DNA of 64,000 bases from Meandrina meandrites (GCA_963693305.1 OY855906.1:11774102-11838101); one strand, 5' to 3'. Positions 1-11,738 are shown, numbered from the stretch's first letter. Program-made: numbers and translations. Notes: generated by a model from the sequence alone, not told the origin.

Positions 1-1294
1 ATCAACCATATATCAACCAATGAGCATATGCAGGCTTCCCTCAGTAATTTAATGACTATAAAACAATATTGGAACAAACAGTTGTCAAAGTATCATCTCT
101 GCAACCCTATGATAGGAGGTTCACAACTGGAACAGATAAATATATTGTTCATTTAGAGCTAAATCAAAATACCATAAAATTCTGATGAGCACCCCCTCCA
201 CCAAAAATAGAATCCTGCCCAATCTTAGTGAAGCCAAAATCCGTGCAGCCCAGCTGTTCCCAAATATAACCCTTACTCTAAGATATTAAAAACCTCCAGC
301 AATTTCATAAACCCCAGCTTCAACCTTTCTTTGCATTTTACATCAATGCAGACTTTTAGCAATCACATGAAATATCAGTCTGATCCATCTGTTTAGAAAG
401 TACCACTACGCAGTATTATTGTACAAACCTTAAATTTGTCACAAGCAAAATTCCTTCCAAAAATACGTAAACTGACAAACCCAAACATTGAAACAAAAAC
501 AAAATCCCACTACACCACCCCTCCCCCTAATGAGATAACACCTGCTTTTACATGTACCTGCTGCGAGTGAACGATAACATAACTATAGTTATGTAAGAAA
601 CCACTTGAGTTATGTAAATTGCAATTTTGGTAAAAAAAAAAACATATTCATAGATGCACTGTGCATACTTTGACAATCTTAATTTTACGTCAATATTTTC
701 AGCGTAAATCGTGTCACTTTGCTGTACAATTTTACAGATAAAGATAGTACATTTGACCGGTTATGTATCCTGCAAAACACAAATGGATTTCTTCCAAACT
801 TGTGGAAATCTGTGCGTTCAACACTCAATAAAATTAATTAGTACGGCAAAAAAATTGGCGCTAAGTGCACTATATAGTCTTTGTATCCAATATGAAGCAA
901 AACTCAAGACATTTTCCAGAAAATTTTCCTTTTACTATTGTAGTTACTCACGTGTACATCAATTATTTTTATTCAAATGCACGAGGAGGAGAACATTTTC
1001 AGTACAATGTTTACCGTTTACTGTCACTGCTGGGATAGGGTCAGATGAGTACGAAAACAGCCTCTATCTTTTGTTACATTGTGTTTCTAGAGAATATTCC
1101 CTGGACCTCCCGCTATGCCCTGCGGTGTTTCAAAGGGAAAAAAATGCTTCAGGTGTTTTCACCATCACGTTTTCGAAACTTCTCGAGGAACAAAATGCTT
1201 TGAGGTGAACCGGATGTCGACGCAAAATTAATTAACTTCGATAAAACAAAAGGTATTCGAAGCGTGCGCCAAATCACGAGACGACTTCCAATCG
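1..1294. other. Non-coding flank, probably 3' region of the BAG gene
   Basis: I see no convincing gene here. A 165-codon open frame on the plus strand (711-1208) has no recognisable domain and lacks codon bias. A TTTATT at about 968-973 would be an AATAAA poly(A) signal on the minus strand, some 320 nt past the stop of the minus-strand BAG gene, so part of this stretch is probably its 3' UTR. The rest is AT-rich with no clear repeat. Confidence 0.4.
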
Positions 1295-2029
1295 TTAGTA
1301 ATCGTCTTCCTCCTTGATTTTGCTATTCAGTTGCGTTAGAAGATCGTGAATTGACTCCATGGCGATATGCTTCGCCTGTTGAAGCCACCTTATTCCAACG
1401 GCGTCGATTCGATTCAGTTCCGCCAGAGTCGCAACAAGCAACCCCCTTAGCACTATAAATTCTCTGCTGTCCTTCTCCCCTGAGAAGTGACTTACCCGGG
1501 TTTGTAAGTCTGTAACGCGATCCGATAACGATTGAATTGCAGAAAAGGAACCAATGCTACCGAATAACGCGTCAGTGTTAACGTCAGATGAACTTTCAAA
1601 CGCGCTGGTGGAGCTTGAACTTGTTCCCGTTGACGCACTACTCCCTTCGCTTGTAGCAGACGCTGACGTTGACGGTGTAACTTCCGGTAAATCCGAGAAT
1701 AAAATAACACGCTCTTTTGTTTGGTTCTGCGGGTTTTTCTGCTTCTCCTTCGAAGGGAATGTTTCTTGATGGCTCTGGTCTTTAGATAGTTCAAAAAGGT
1801 GTGTGACATCACTCGGTTCAGGGCTAAATGCCGACTCCAAATCTTCCTCGCATAGCGAACATTTGCAGGTCAAAAGATGTCCTCTAGAATTGTACTTACT
1901 TTGAGTATTTCTTTTCTCTTCGAACTGTTGGTACCATGGCTTATTCCACTCTATTTGCCATGAAGGGATTTCATAGTTCGATGTAGTAAACTGTGGCATT
2001 CTGTCCCTATCGCTTCCACCGGACGCCAT
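1295..2029 (-). CDS. BAG-domain Hsp70 co-chaperone (244 aa, BAG3/BAG4-like)
   Basis: Single-exon gene of 244 residues. The C-terminal part (about residues 165-238) reads as a BAG domain: an amphipathic helix starting IQSLSDRVTDLQ, the S-GEKDSREF turn that resembles the EGKKTDKKY segment of BAG3, and a last helix with AKHIAMESIHDLLTQL. BAG domains bind the Hsp70 ATPase domain and act as nucleotide-exchange factors in the cytosol. Before it lie a Ser/Thr-rich low-complexity linker (about 119-148) and a Cys cluster CKCSLC (residues 55-60) that I cannot assign. The first ATG is at 2029; the open frame continues upstream only without an ATG. It is head-to-head with a DNAJB gene, with heat-shock elements between. 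BAG subtype is uncertain: the N-terminus has no WW domain or ubiquitin-like domain that I can see. Confidence 0.8.
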   Translation of the reverse strand: MASGGSDRDRMPQFTTSNYEIPSWQIEWNKPWYQQFEEKRNTQSKYNSRGHLLTCKCSLCEEDLESAFSPEPSDVTHLFELSKDQSHQETFPSKEKQKNPQNQTKERVILFSDLPEVTPSTSASATSEGSSASTGTSSSSTSAFESSSDVNTDALFGSIGSFSAIQSLSDRVTDLQTRVSHFSGEKDSREFIVLRGLLVATLAELNRIDAVGIRWLQQAKHIAMESIHDLLTQLNSKIKEEDDY

Positions 2030-2200
2030 GTTTTTCAATATTTTTTTTAAAAAAGTTAAAAATAAAATGGTGCCGTGTGCCAACAGACACGTGTATGGTC
2101 GTGCTTGCCCTCGTAACTCACGCGTATAATACGCAAATTAGTTTCTAGAAGAACAAACGGTGGGAAAGAAACAAATAAAGCTTCCACAGTACAAATACAG

Positions 2201-2213
2201 TTCGAGAACGTTC
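2201..2213. promoter_or_regulatory. Perfect three-unit heat-shock element
   Basis: The sequence TTCGAGAACGTTC fits TTCnnGAAnnTTC with no mismatch. It sits about 170 bp upstream of the BAG start codon (minus) and about 500 bp upstream of the DNAJB start (plus). HSF binding is inferred from the consensus. Confidence 0.7.
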
Positions 2214-2520
2214 ATCTTTCGTGACCGCAGCCGGCGGTGTGTTGCGGTATCCAGCTGGGAACAGATTCGAACGCAAAATAACCGGGGGTGGGAAAGTAGG
2301 TAATCGTCCTTAGCAGGAAAGGATGGATCGTTGTTGGCAAAAAGATCACATTAGTTTTCTTAATTATTTTAAACCATATTTTGAAGCTTCTGATGATTTT
2401 TAAGAAGGAGAAAGTTAAAACGGGTACGAGTTTTTAATATGAGACCGCCAGCATGAACCCGTGGGCTCCCCCGCTCGTCTAAATAGTTTCTTTCATGGGC
2501 GGTTGCATAGCGATTACAGT

Positions 2521-2533
2521 TTCTAGAACTTTC
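2521..2533. promoter_or_regulatory. Perfect three-unit heat-shock element
   Basis: The sequence TTCTAGAACTTTC fits TTCnnGAAnnTTC with no mismatch and lies about 180 bp upstream of the DNAJB start codon at 2712. HSF binding is inferred from the consensus. Confidence 0.7.
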
Positions 2534-2711
2534 GATCGAGTCAGGGAAATGAAGACGATTGTGTTCAGTTTGGCACGGCAAAGGATTTCGAAACGACTCA
2601 GTGTTCACACTTTCCGTTTGAGTTGCATTTCTGTTTAACAGCCACTCGATTGAAAGGAAAAGGGTGACTTCACATCTAGAGAGCTTAGTTTAGAGCGAAT
2701 ACCTGGCGTAT

Positions 2712-5628
2712 ATGGGGAGAGATTTCTATTCAGTTCTTGGTGTTCCCCGAAATGCCTCGGCCGAAGACATCAAAAAAGCTTACAAAAGGCAAGCTCTTCT
2801 ATTTCACCCGGACAAGAACAAAAGCCAAGGAGCAGAGGAACGGTTCAAGAAAGTATCCGAGGCTTATTCAGTCTTAACAGACCCTAACAAACGACAAATA
2901 TTCGATACTTATGGCGAAGAAGGGCTCAAGAACGAAGGCGGCTTTGGTTGTGGTTTTTTCGCGGATCCTGTGAATATTTTCCGCGATGTTTTCGGGGACG
3001 ATCCCGATTTCCCATTCACAGGTATGTTATTATTTGTCGCTTTACTTATAATTTTACACTTTTCTTTGCCTTCGACCACTTTAAGTTTCCCCTTTTGTCG
3101 AGCTTCTAAATTATATCCTCGGGGATAGACCAATTAATACAAGTATAAAACCGAGCGGTACAGACGTTCCCGGCAACTGTTACAAATTTACCCAGAAGTA
3201 GAACTGAGCTCAAGTATAAAGACATCGATTTTCTAGTGTGAATAACAATTAGGTCGCATGTACGTTGGGTCTGGTATAAATCTCTGAATTTGTCCTTTTA
3301 TAAATATATATTAAAAAAAAGCGCCGTCATGAAGCTCTTCAGGCAATATCTGCTGTTCGTTTTTCTAGAAACTTCTATTTTTGATCCTGTTTATATTGAA
3401 CGAGGGTTTGAGCCAGTAACATTGCGTTTCTAAAGCTTATGTCACCCTTTTTTTATTGGGATCTTGACAAGTACTCAAATTTGTTCAAATCGAACAAAAA
3501 ACATTGTGTCAGCTCAAGAAAACGATGAACTCTTCGAATTTACGTGTTCAAAACAAAGAAAGATAAACAATGACTGGCGTTGTTTCTGGTCGAGTAGCAT
3601 GAAGAGTTTATCAGCATAAAGTGATATCGCAGTTGTTACGCACTTTCTGGGTATTAAAGTGTTTGACGTACAGATCATCATGCTATTATCAATTTTCTAA
3701 CAAAAGAGATCTTGGCAAAACTCGTTCAAGTGGAACTGCAGCCTGCTGCCTTAACCCTGTTTTTACTCATCTGTTTGGTCTGTTTACCTTCTGAAATAAT
3801 AGCATTCTTAAATATTGGCCAAAATTAGAAAATCGAGCACCAACTTGGTTTTGATCAGAAGTTTATGGCTTTTATCACAAATTTTCTCGCTAAACTCTTC
3901 GCATGTTTGACGTTTTTCATGCATATCCAATTTTTTCTGGAATTTTCGGTCAAGTATTAACATGCGTTTTATATTTGGCTGTTCCCTTTATTTGCCACTG
4001 GGAAACAAAGCTCTTTGAATTGTGCATGTTTTAAAACTTATGCTTTAAAGCAGTTGTGAATTGGTGTGTTTCTGAGATCTTGTTCTCTTAGCATTTGGAT
4101 GATGTCTTCTATTTCTTTCATAGTTTTGTAATTGTTTCAGTGATAAAATCTATCAAGGGTTGTGAAAACTGTTCACCCTGTCATCAACAAGTTTTCTACA
4201 ACCATACTCCCTCCAATAGACAAACAATTTTGGCCAAATTATGTTCCACTTGCGAATATTATGACATTTGTTGGACAATTTGAGCGAAGTGATTGAAAAA
4301 GTGGGCAAATTTCAAGTAATTTATTGTCATTAAAATTTGGTTGAGATAATGAAACTTATTACCAACTGAATAATGACTTCCTCTTTCTGGAACTTTCCAA
4401 CTATTGTCAGGGTTTAAGCATGTTACAGCTTGAGTAAGACAATGGCACTGCTTGCTGTTGGAAAAAGTCGAGTTCCATTACCCTGCACATTTTTAGGTTC
4501 CTTCCAGAAGAGATGGTCACGAGAATAGCCATTTGGACTGTTTAAGCAGTCTGGAAGATTTGTTCTCTTCATCTGTTGTGTTTAGCCTTGTCTGAATAAC
4601 AGGATCAGCTAGTGTTAGGACAAATCCACTTCTGTCTGTCTTGAGTGTTTGTATATTTGCAAATCTTTGTACAGGATAATGCAGCAAGGTGGATATTCAA
4701 CCAATGAATTTGTAAACAAATTTTGAGATTTTTATCAGAAAATTATCCCATGAAGTATTAGGGGTATACTGTCCAATTACTAGTTATTGAATTGGCTTTG
4801 TTCTCTTTCAACAGTAATAACATTTTAGCCCATGTTTGGTAATTCAAGATTAAAAGTGCTCAAAATCTCTTGGCTACTTTGTTCTTAGCTAATCTAAAAG
4901 GATTCTATAGCATTAATTGATTGAGTTTATTTTTTTCTTCAACAGACTTCTTTGATGGCTTTAGCTCGGATTTTTCACGCATGTTTTCAACCTCTCAATT
5001 TTCTTCATCATCCACAGGCTTCAAACGTTTTGGTGATGAATTTGACTTTCCTTGTCCGGATCCATTTAAAAAACAAACTGTACAAGATCCTGCCATCGAA
5101 ACAAACATCCAAGTAAGCCTTGAGGAACTTGCAACGGGATGCACAAAAAGACTAAAAATATGCAGACAAATCTTAACTCCAACTGGAGGGGCTTCACGCG
5201 AAGAAAAAATTCTCACAATAGAGATAAAACCTGGCTGGAAAGCAGGAACAAAAGTAACTTTTGAGCGACATGGCGACCAGAAACCAGGCAGAATACCTGC
5301 GGACCTTATATTTGTTATTGGGGACAAACCCCACCAGTATTTTAAAAGAGATGGTGATAACAACCTTCTTTATACTACAAAGGTTAGTTTGCATGATGCT
5401 CTGGTCGGTTGCCTCCTGCAGATTCCAACCATTGATGGAAGAGTATTATCCGTACAATTAAATGAAGTGATACAGCCAGGAACACAGAAAAGAATTCCTG
5501 GTGAAGGTCTTCCGCTTCCAAAATTTCCTGGGCAAAGAGGCGATATGATAGTGACTTTTGATGTGGAGATTCCAACAAATCTCTCAATGGAACAGAGACA
5601 ACACCTTGCCAAGAATTTAGTACAGTAG
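2712..5628 (+). CDS. DNAJB: Class II J-protein, DNAJB1/4/5-like (330 aa, two exons)
   Basis: Exons 2712-3021 and 4946-5628, joined by a GT-AG phase-1 intron of 1,924 bp; together 331 codons including the stop. The J domain covers residues 4-70 with the HPD motif at 32-34, which stimulates the Hsp70 ATPase. A short, Phe-rich and Gly-poor linker replaces the usual long Gly/Phe region. Two C-terminal beta domains follow, with [24 protein letters not shown] and GEGLPLPK, the client-binding and dimerising part of DNAJB proteins. No zinc finger, hence class II. Length is near the usual 337-348 residues. The protein is Cys-rich for the family. Its neighbour across the heat-shock promoter is a BAG gene; the J-protein loads Hsp70 and the BAG protein unloads it. 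The intron has no recognisable element. Exact orthology within DNAJB1/4/5 is unresolved. Confidence 0.92.
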
Positions 5629-7860
5629 CTGCTACTACCTTGATAATTTTAGTAAAATTTGTGGAAGGTGCAAGAGACTGCCATGAAGGCAGCTGCCTTC
5701 AAGTTGAAAGTACACTCGTCTAGTAATGTATTTTTTTGTATAGATAAGTCTGAATCGTATATTTTTGAAATGGTATTTTTGTGGGCTTCTTGTGTATGAT
5801 ACTGGTCTTGCCCTTCTGTTTAGTAAGGTACTTATGGTTGAATCTGTTTGTTAGAATTTAAAAGTGAAGTCCTGTAACTCTTTTTTGATACATGTCACAG
5901 TTTCCCCTTGTAAATACGCCAAATGTATTATGTTTTCAAATATGAACATTTTTAGTTTTGATCTAATCACATTACTTGCGGCTTTTTAAGTTGATCAAAA
6001 TTCTTTGCAGAAGGTGTGTCTTCAACACTTTTATTCATTCAAATATTAGAAGCAAAATTAATGCCCGGTACATACACTGTATAAAGAGAAGAAAAACATC
6101 CAAGGGTAGAAGAGTATGATCAGGGTAAATAATAATTTTTATTGCTTCGACAAGCTGCTCAGTGTTTATGTCAAGGCATATCTTTTAATTTATACGAAGT
6201 TGGTGATAAGTCGACAAGGCAGGTTTTGCTAGCTGCACTTTAAATTAATGTTGATACTTCCAATACAGGGTTTCACTGTTATAGAAATAATATATACATA
6301 TATTTATCGAACTGATTGATGATCTGTAGAAAGTCTCAATTCATTGAATATTTGTGGGGGAAAGTGGATTGTATAAATATGTTATCCGAAGTAGTTGACC
6401 TATTGAGGCATGGGTTGCTTAGAGGCAAAATGCCATTACCAATAGAAAAATAATTTGTTATATAGTTGAGAGTGTGAAAATGGAATTTTTAGTGTGATAC
6501 GACATTGTATCACATGCGGCACCCGTTGTTGTTACTATAGTCGTCTTGTTTAGTGGCTGGCAAATTTTGAGTAACAGAAAAGTCGTAGTGACATGAATTT
6601 GTGAAGTCAACAGTAAAATAGTGTAATGTAGGACTCGATGGAATTGAAATTTAGGTTGGGTGTGATTGGGCTGTTTTGTGTTTGTTTTCCAGCTAAGCTT
6701 GGTGTTTTAATGTTTTTCTGCAGCAAAACTGAGTTTTCAGTTACTTTCAAGGTATAATTTAATATGTAACAGTGCATGTATACACTTACATTTGCATAAA
6801 TAAATTATGCTTAAATTATTTTGTAAATGTTAGTCTGAGGTCTTTTTTTATAACTTAATTTTAAAAAGTAACAGTCTCCCAAAGGAGTGATCCTTCCAAG
6901 GCAGTGATAAAATTTCACTGTTTTTATTAAATATCGTGTAGGGGTGCTCTGAAAGAAACAGTACAATGAAGTAACTTCCTTAGGCAGGATTTTTGTTGTG
7001 TTTTTAAGTAGTTCAGATGTTTCTAAAAAGTGGTTTTGCTTCGGAGGACCCATTCAAAGGCTTTAGTCTGCCACTACCAGCAGGGTCTAGGGGTTTGTTC
7101 CCGAGTAATTTTGTGCTTGAAACTGAATGCCAGAAAGTGCATTTCCTAGTACTGCGACTAAAGTAGCCGGTGAAATTCTCCAGAGTAGCAGGCAAAGTGT
7201 GCTGGTCACTGGCTCTGTTAATATGTCAAAGAAACAAATTCCACTTGACCAATATTCTGTTCACAGACCCTTCAATTTTAGCAAGTTCATTCAAGAGTGT
7301 GTGAGCAAAATATAAACCACACAGGATTTGAACATGCATGAGCTACCATCTGTGGACAGACTACAGGGCCGTGGGCAAGGAAGTGCGATGGGTGTGTCCG
7401 CACCCTCTCACGTGCTGAAAAGGTCTGCTTTATCTGAGAGGGAGGGTTAAAATGACTCTCAGAATGCAGGAAAAGTGGACTTCAACAACTTGATTTTTCA
7501 AAATTTCTTGGGGAAATATAACCCCGGATCCCCCCCCCCCCCCCCCTAGACGATCATGCTTCCAGTACCCGCACCCGCCCAAGCAAAATCCTGCCTACAG
7601 CCCTGGACTACGTGATTATGCGTTATAATTGGGGATCCTGCTCCATATCTTGAGAGGATAAAATGTCATGCAACAACTTCCAAAATATCAGAATTAGAAC
7701 CTCAACGACTCTCAATACTACTGAACAGAAACAGTACTAAAAACACAATGTTACAACAATCAGAAAATTTGCTGGTGAACAATATAATGCAATATAAACA
7801 ACAATATAAAATCAAATTGATAAGAATGATTAAAAAACTTAAAATGCAAAACTATTAATA

Positions 7861-8310
7861 CGGTAAACACCCGCGTGTAAGAACCTAGTGGTTTAAGAAC
7901 CTGCTGGCAGAAATTTGCCATTTTAATACCCCAAAATATAAGAACCTGTTTAGCCAAGCAAATTTCAGCAGGTTCTTATATGTGGGTTATTTTTGCTATA
8001 ATTATGTAATTCATGTTCTTTTTTTATTATACAGCTCTTGTTGAAGAGATATTTGTTTAATTATATAGATTGTTTAGTTTTGCATGAGGCTTGAAGCAAT
8101 ACAGTTATGAATAAATGCTGTATAATGAAGGACCAAACCCATTTTTTTTCTTCTCTTACAATCAAAAACTATGGCTCCTCCTTAGAAATTATTAAGAACC
8201 TTATTAAGAACTTACTTAGCCTAAATTACCAATAACTACCCCCAAATACAAGAACCTATTTTGCCAAACTTAGAAAATTGTAGGTTCTTATTACACGCGG
8301 GTGTTTACTG
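7861..8310. mobile_element. MITE with 27-30 bp inverted ends and TA target duplication (Tc1/mariner-like)
   Basis: The left end CGGTAAACACCCGCGTGTAA and the right end, whose reverse complement is CAGTAAACACCCGCGTGTAA, are nearly identical, and both continue into AAGAACCTA. TA dinucleotides flank the element at 7859-7860 and 8311-8312. The interior repeats the motif AAGAACCT several times and has a smaller internal hairpin at about 7940-7980. There is no transposase reading frame, so it is non-autonomous. TA duplication suggests the Tc1/mariner group; this is inference. Confidence 0.8.
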
Positions 8311-8796
8311 TAGCTATTTGAACTGTTTGAAGAGTATTGAAAAAACAAACAAACACGCATGACAGAAATATTGGTTTGTAAATTCTAAAACTAGACTGCG
8401 TGACTTCAATGAATGGGTAGACATAATAATTATTACAATTCCACAATGGGAGGATTTGGGAGGGTTGCAGTCTGGGGTGTTTAACCTCACAGTGTGTGTC
8501 ATGAGTGTTACACAGTGGAAATTCTCGGGTTCTGATATTTCAACTTAAAATGTATCACTTTCTGGTCATATTTCTGTTTTTAAACAGTGATCAGGCATTT
8601 TTTTCTTTTGCTGCAGGAGGAAAGAGATAAAAATAATGCCTGAAAGACTGTAATAATTTATATTATCAACTACAGAAGAGTGGACAAAAAAATTAATTTG
8701 ATTGCAATTTGATGATATCTGACTTGGGGTTGAATGCACAGAATCATGTAACCTGTGTACGTGTGCATCCCTGATTTTTCTTTTTATGAGGGGAGT

Positions 8797-8945
8797 CAGG
8801 GGCAGATCTAGGAGGAGGGTGCAGGGGGTGTGAACCCCCTGCCCACCCCTGAGTTGACCAAGTGGCTTTCTAATGCGACTGGTATTATGCAAAAAAAACT
8901 ATGTGCACCAGCCCCCTCCTATGAAAAATCCTGGATCTGCCCCTA
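8797..8945. mobile_element. Short inverted-repeat element (hAT-like MITE)
   Basis: The left end CAGGGGCAGATCTAGGAGG is mirrored by GGATCTGCCCCTA at the right end, with a further internal palindrome around the GGGTGTGAACCCC segment. CAGGGG-type ends are common in hAT elements, but I cannot find a clean 8-bp target duplication. No coding capacity. Confidence 0.6.
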
Positions 8946-8984
8946 GGAGTGGATGCACGTAGCCCAAGTAAAGCCTTTTAAGCC

Positions 8985-9275
8985 AAACTGGCTCATAGCT
9001 AGTGCTTAACTCCGGTTACTGTAGCATGAAGCAGCTGGGATCAGTATTGCTTCTTGCCCTGGATGGGATGCCAGCCCATCACCGATTACACCCCAGCATT
9101 CTGTCAGGTTGCCCCAACAATTCACCGGTAAACATTTATACTCCTGGGTGGAGAGATCGAGGCTCTGTGAGAGTGAAGAGTCTTAGAACACAACACAATG
9201 ACCCCAGCCAGCAGGGCCAGCCTGATCCAGAGTCCAGTACACTTATAACCATTAGGCCACCACACCTCCCCTGCA
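8985..9275 (-). mobile_element. tRNA-derived SINE copy
   Basis: Read on the minus strand, the end near 9270 starts with a tRNA-like head (TGGCCTAATGGTTA resembles an A box). The body holds blocks such as CCTGGATGGGATGCCAGCCC and CTGGGTGGAGAG on the plus strand. The same family recurs at 49675-49912 in the same orientation, with clear similarity over more than 200 bp. The open frame at 9002-9310 is part of this repeat and is not a gene. Confidence 0.7.
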
Positions 9276-9497
9276 TGTCGTCTCACTATTATCAAATTAC
9301 CTCCAAATGATAGTTTTCAATAGCCACCATTGTAAACTATTCACCAAGCCAATCAAATTTTTCTCCGCCTTCAACAATCAGAGAAAAAAGCAAGAACATA
9401 GAGGGCTGCATGTGAATGCAGTTGACCACCCTTGCTCAATATTAATTTGATAACTAATTGATTTAAACCTAGGAGTAATGAATGGATGGACAGACGG

Positions 9498-9541
9498 ATG
9501 GAGGGAGGGAGGGAGAAAGGAAGAAAGGAAAGAAGGAAGGA
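9498..9541. repeat. Purine microsatellite (GGGA/GGAA)
   Basis: A run of GGGA and AAGG units, all purine on the plus strand, about 44 bp. Simple-sequence repeat without further signal. Confidence 0.85.
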
Positions 9542-9700
9542 ATAAAGTGGAGAGAAGGGTATAAGTCATGGGAAATGGGGTTAATTTTCAGTTAAGATCT
9601 CAGTGAAAGTCCGGCCTTTTGTTGAAAGACTTACAAAATAAAAATCTGCAGGTATCTGAGGTTAAAGTTTGGGGACCTCTGGTTAGGGTTGGGGGCGCAG

Positions 9701-9892
9701 ATATGTCCAGGATTGAACGCTATTGAGATGCATGTTCTTTATGATAGGCATCACAAAGTGTCCTCATTAATATAAGTTCACCAAAAGAAACTTAATTCGA
9801 TCTGTCAAGTATGAAGTAGTATGGAAATGTCACATAACCCAGTCAAACATGAAGTACTTGTTAACAGTACTTGCATTCAATCCCGGACATAC
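9701..9892. mobile_element. Small inverted-repeat element
   Basis: The left arm ATATGTCCAGGATTGAACGC and the right arm GCATTCAATCCCGGACATAC are inverted copies with about three mismatches over 20 bp. The interior is non-coding. It is probably a MITE; target duplication unclear. Confidence 0.5.
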
Positions 9893-10430
9893 AGTAAGTG
9901 TGTGTGTTGGGGGGAGGGGCTTATTTTTGGAATTGCTTGTGATAACCTAAAATGACTAAATAGGCCTTTGACAATTATATTAAATTTTTCATTTAGAGCC
10001 CTCAAAAATCTTAGCCAGAATAAAACAAAAGAAATTAAATTGTTTTATTGTGGGGGAGGGGAGGGAGAGAACAGGGGGCATGAACTTCCCATACCTTTTA
10101 CCCCTAGTTTCTGTCCTTTTCTTAATATTAGTGGTTGCCACCTCTTGATATATTCCCTATTGCAAAATATTAGGTAATGTTGCAAAATTTTTCTCCAGGT
10201 GCCTTTATGTTCAAAATCCCATGTCTCCTTTATTGGGAGTACTCCAGACTTGTGAGTGCAAAGGATTTTTTGGGGTTTCAAATTTGTGATTTTGGGATGT
10301 TTTAGGTAAGTAAAGTTTGGCTAGACTATTTGTTTGGGTAGCTTCAAGTCTGAGGGATTCTTGGTGGCTTTAAGTTATGACCCCATTCATACCTCCCGTC
10401 ACCATAAATCCGGAGTACCCCCCCCCCCCC

Positions 10431-10800
10431 CACCTTCACCGCGGTAAAACGTAAAAAACAAGAAAACTACTTCAAAGATAAGGTTTTCATTTTTACTGTT
10501 CAAAGTTTGATACTTAAGAAGTATTCTCCTGGTTAACTAAATTTTTTGGAACTTTACTAAAAAAGTTCTAAGCGTTTGAAAATGGCGTAATGCCGACTGT
10601 CTGCGCCATTGTCAAAGCAATTTTGATCGGGTGCAGAGCATTTTAAAAGTAAAGAATCTCGTTTGAGAGAACTGAAAATATATTTACCCTCGGCAGCTAT
10701 TTCACATATCCTTACTGATGCTTCCACGTTAACGTGAATGATTTTTCTCGAAATAAGAAAACAAAAACAGCCTCAGAGGTTTGACCGCGGTGAACCTCCC
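10431..10800. mobile_element. Inverted-repeat element with ACCTTCACCGCGGT ends
   Basis: CACCTTCACCGCGGTAAAAC at 10431-10450 is mirrored by GTTTGACCGCGGTGAACCT at about 10779-10797. A poly-C run of more than ten bases abuts the left end. No coding capacity. Family not recognised. Confidence 0.5.
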
Positions 10801-11158
10801 ACCCCACCACCTGCCCAGCCCCACTTCCCACCCTCTCTGCTTCTGCCCCTTGCAAAGGGTAATAAGAACTTTATAAACTGCATGCACAGATGGCCTTTTT
10901 TCCTGACTTAAACGTGAAGTGGGAAGGAAACAAGAGATGCATGCTAATAAGAGCTTGGTTGGCAATAGAGGATTTTTTAAATTCAAGACTGACATGTGTT
11001 GTCCACTTGCATAAATGGTCCAATGATGTTCCAGGCTTTAAGCCCAAATAAGGAAGTTAATTCTATCACCCTCCCCACAACCCTCCCACTGATGAGGGCG
11101 ATGAGGGTCTGAAAAGGGGTCCCGGGGGAGGGCGGGCACTTCCTATAAATGGGCTAAT

Positions 11159-11545
11159 GGGGATGTGCCGCTGGATGGGGTCGCATTTTCACGAATGGAC
11201 TGACTATAATGGGGCTGCCTTTTCAAGCATTTTGTATAGGGTGACTAGAATGGGGTCACACTTTTCCGGGATTTTGAGAGTAAGAAAATTCTCGCAAGTT
11301 GTGATTTATCAATGGAAAGATTCGCCGAAAAAAAAATGTTACCGTATTTATTGCTGTTGTTTAATATTTGACAAATGGCTCCCATTACATTTCCAAAGGA
11401 TTTATATGGTAGACGCAAAAACAGAAACTACATTGGGGTCGTGAAAATTACATTTACCCAAAAGTGACTAAGATGTGGCCTATAATTGGCCATAGAATAT
11501 GACTATAATGGGGTAGGGGTTCTGAGAGGCCAGCGGCACATACCC
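11159..11545. mobile_element. Inverted-repeat element with GGGGATGTGCCGCTGG ends
   Basis: GGGGATGTGCCGCTGG at the left end pairs with CCAGCGGCACATACCC at the right end. The interior repeats a GACTATAATGGGG-like motif at least three times, in near-direct orientation. The open frame at 11157-11444 is part of this repeat. The element ends about 200 bp from the stop codon of the minus-strand DNAJB gene. Confidence 0.65.
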
Positions 11546-11738
11546 AACAAAGATTGACTGAAGATCAAAGAACAGACCATATCTATTAAATATACAAATA
11601 TTTTAATGTAATTAATTTTAAAACTCTTGTGTATATATTATTATGGACAAAAAAGATCTTAGCCATTTTTATAGGTCATGCACTGAACAGGAATAAATTA
11701 TTTAACATACAAAGAACGTTTTAAAACGTTTTTCTCCA

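Larger units (their letters stand above)
2030..2711. promoter_or_regulatory. Bidirectional heat-shock promoter region between BAG and DNAJB
   Basis: This 682-bp region separates the start codons of two divergent co-chaperone genes. It holds two perfect three-unit heat-shock elements of the form TTCnnGAAnnTTC, at 2201-2213 and 2521-2533, and a two-unit TTCTAGAA at 2143-2150. The first perfect site lies nearer the minus-strand BAG gene, the second about 180 bp before the DNAJB start. HSF1 trimers bind such alternating units, so heat induction of both genes is the likely meaning; that step is inference. A TATA box is not clear on either side. Confidence 0.65.
5629..11738. other. Tail-to-tail intergenic region filled with short repeats
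   Basis: Between the two convergent DNAJB genes I find no coding sequence. A likely poly(A) signal AATAAA for the upstream DNAJB gene is at 6799-6804, which would give a 3' UTR of about 1.2 kb. From 7.3 kb onward the region is a patchwork of repeats: a C17 run at 7530-7546, inverted-repeat elements at 7861-8310, 8797-8945, 9701-9892, 10431-10800 and 11159-11545, a SINE at 8985-9275, and a GGAA/GGGA microsatellite at 9498-9541. Another C-run lies near 10418-10430. Confidence 0.6.

Noticed and set aside
711..1208. 165-codon open frame on the plus strand
   Set aside because: No domain, no coherent composition, and it overlaps the probable 3' UTR of the minus-strand BAG gene; treated as chance.
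2030..2083. N-terminal extension of the first BAG protein upstream of the ATG at 2029
   Set aside because: The open frame continues but has no ATG upstream; the extension would need a non-standard start.
9002..9310. 102-codon open frame
   Set aside because: It is the body of a tRNA-derived SINE that recurs at 49.7 kb.
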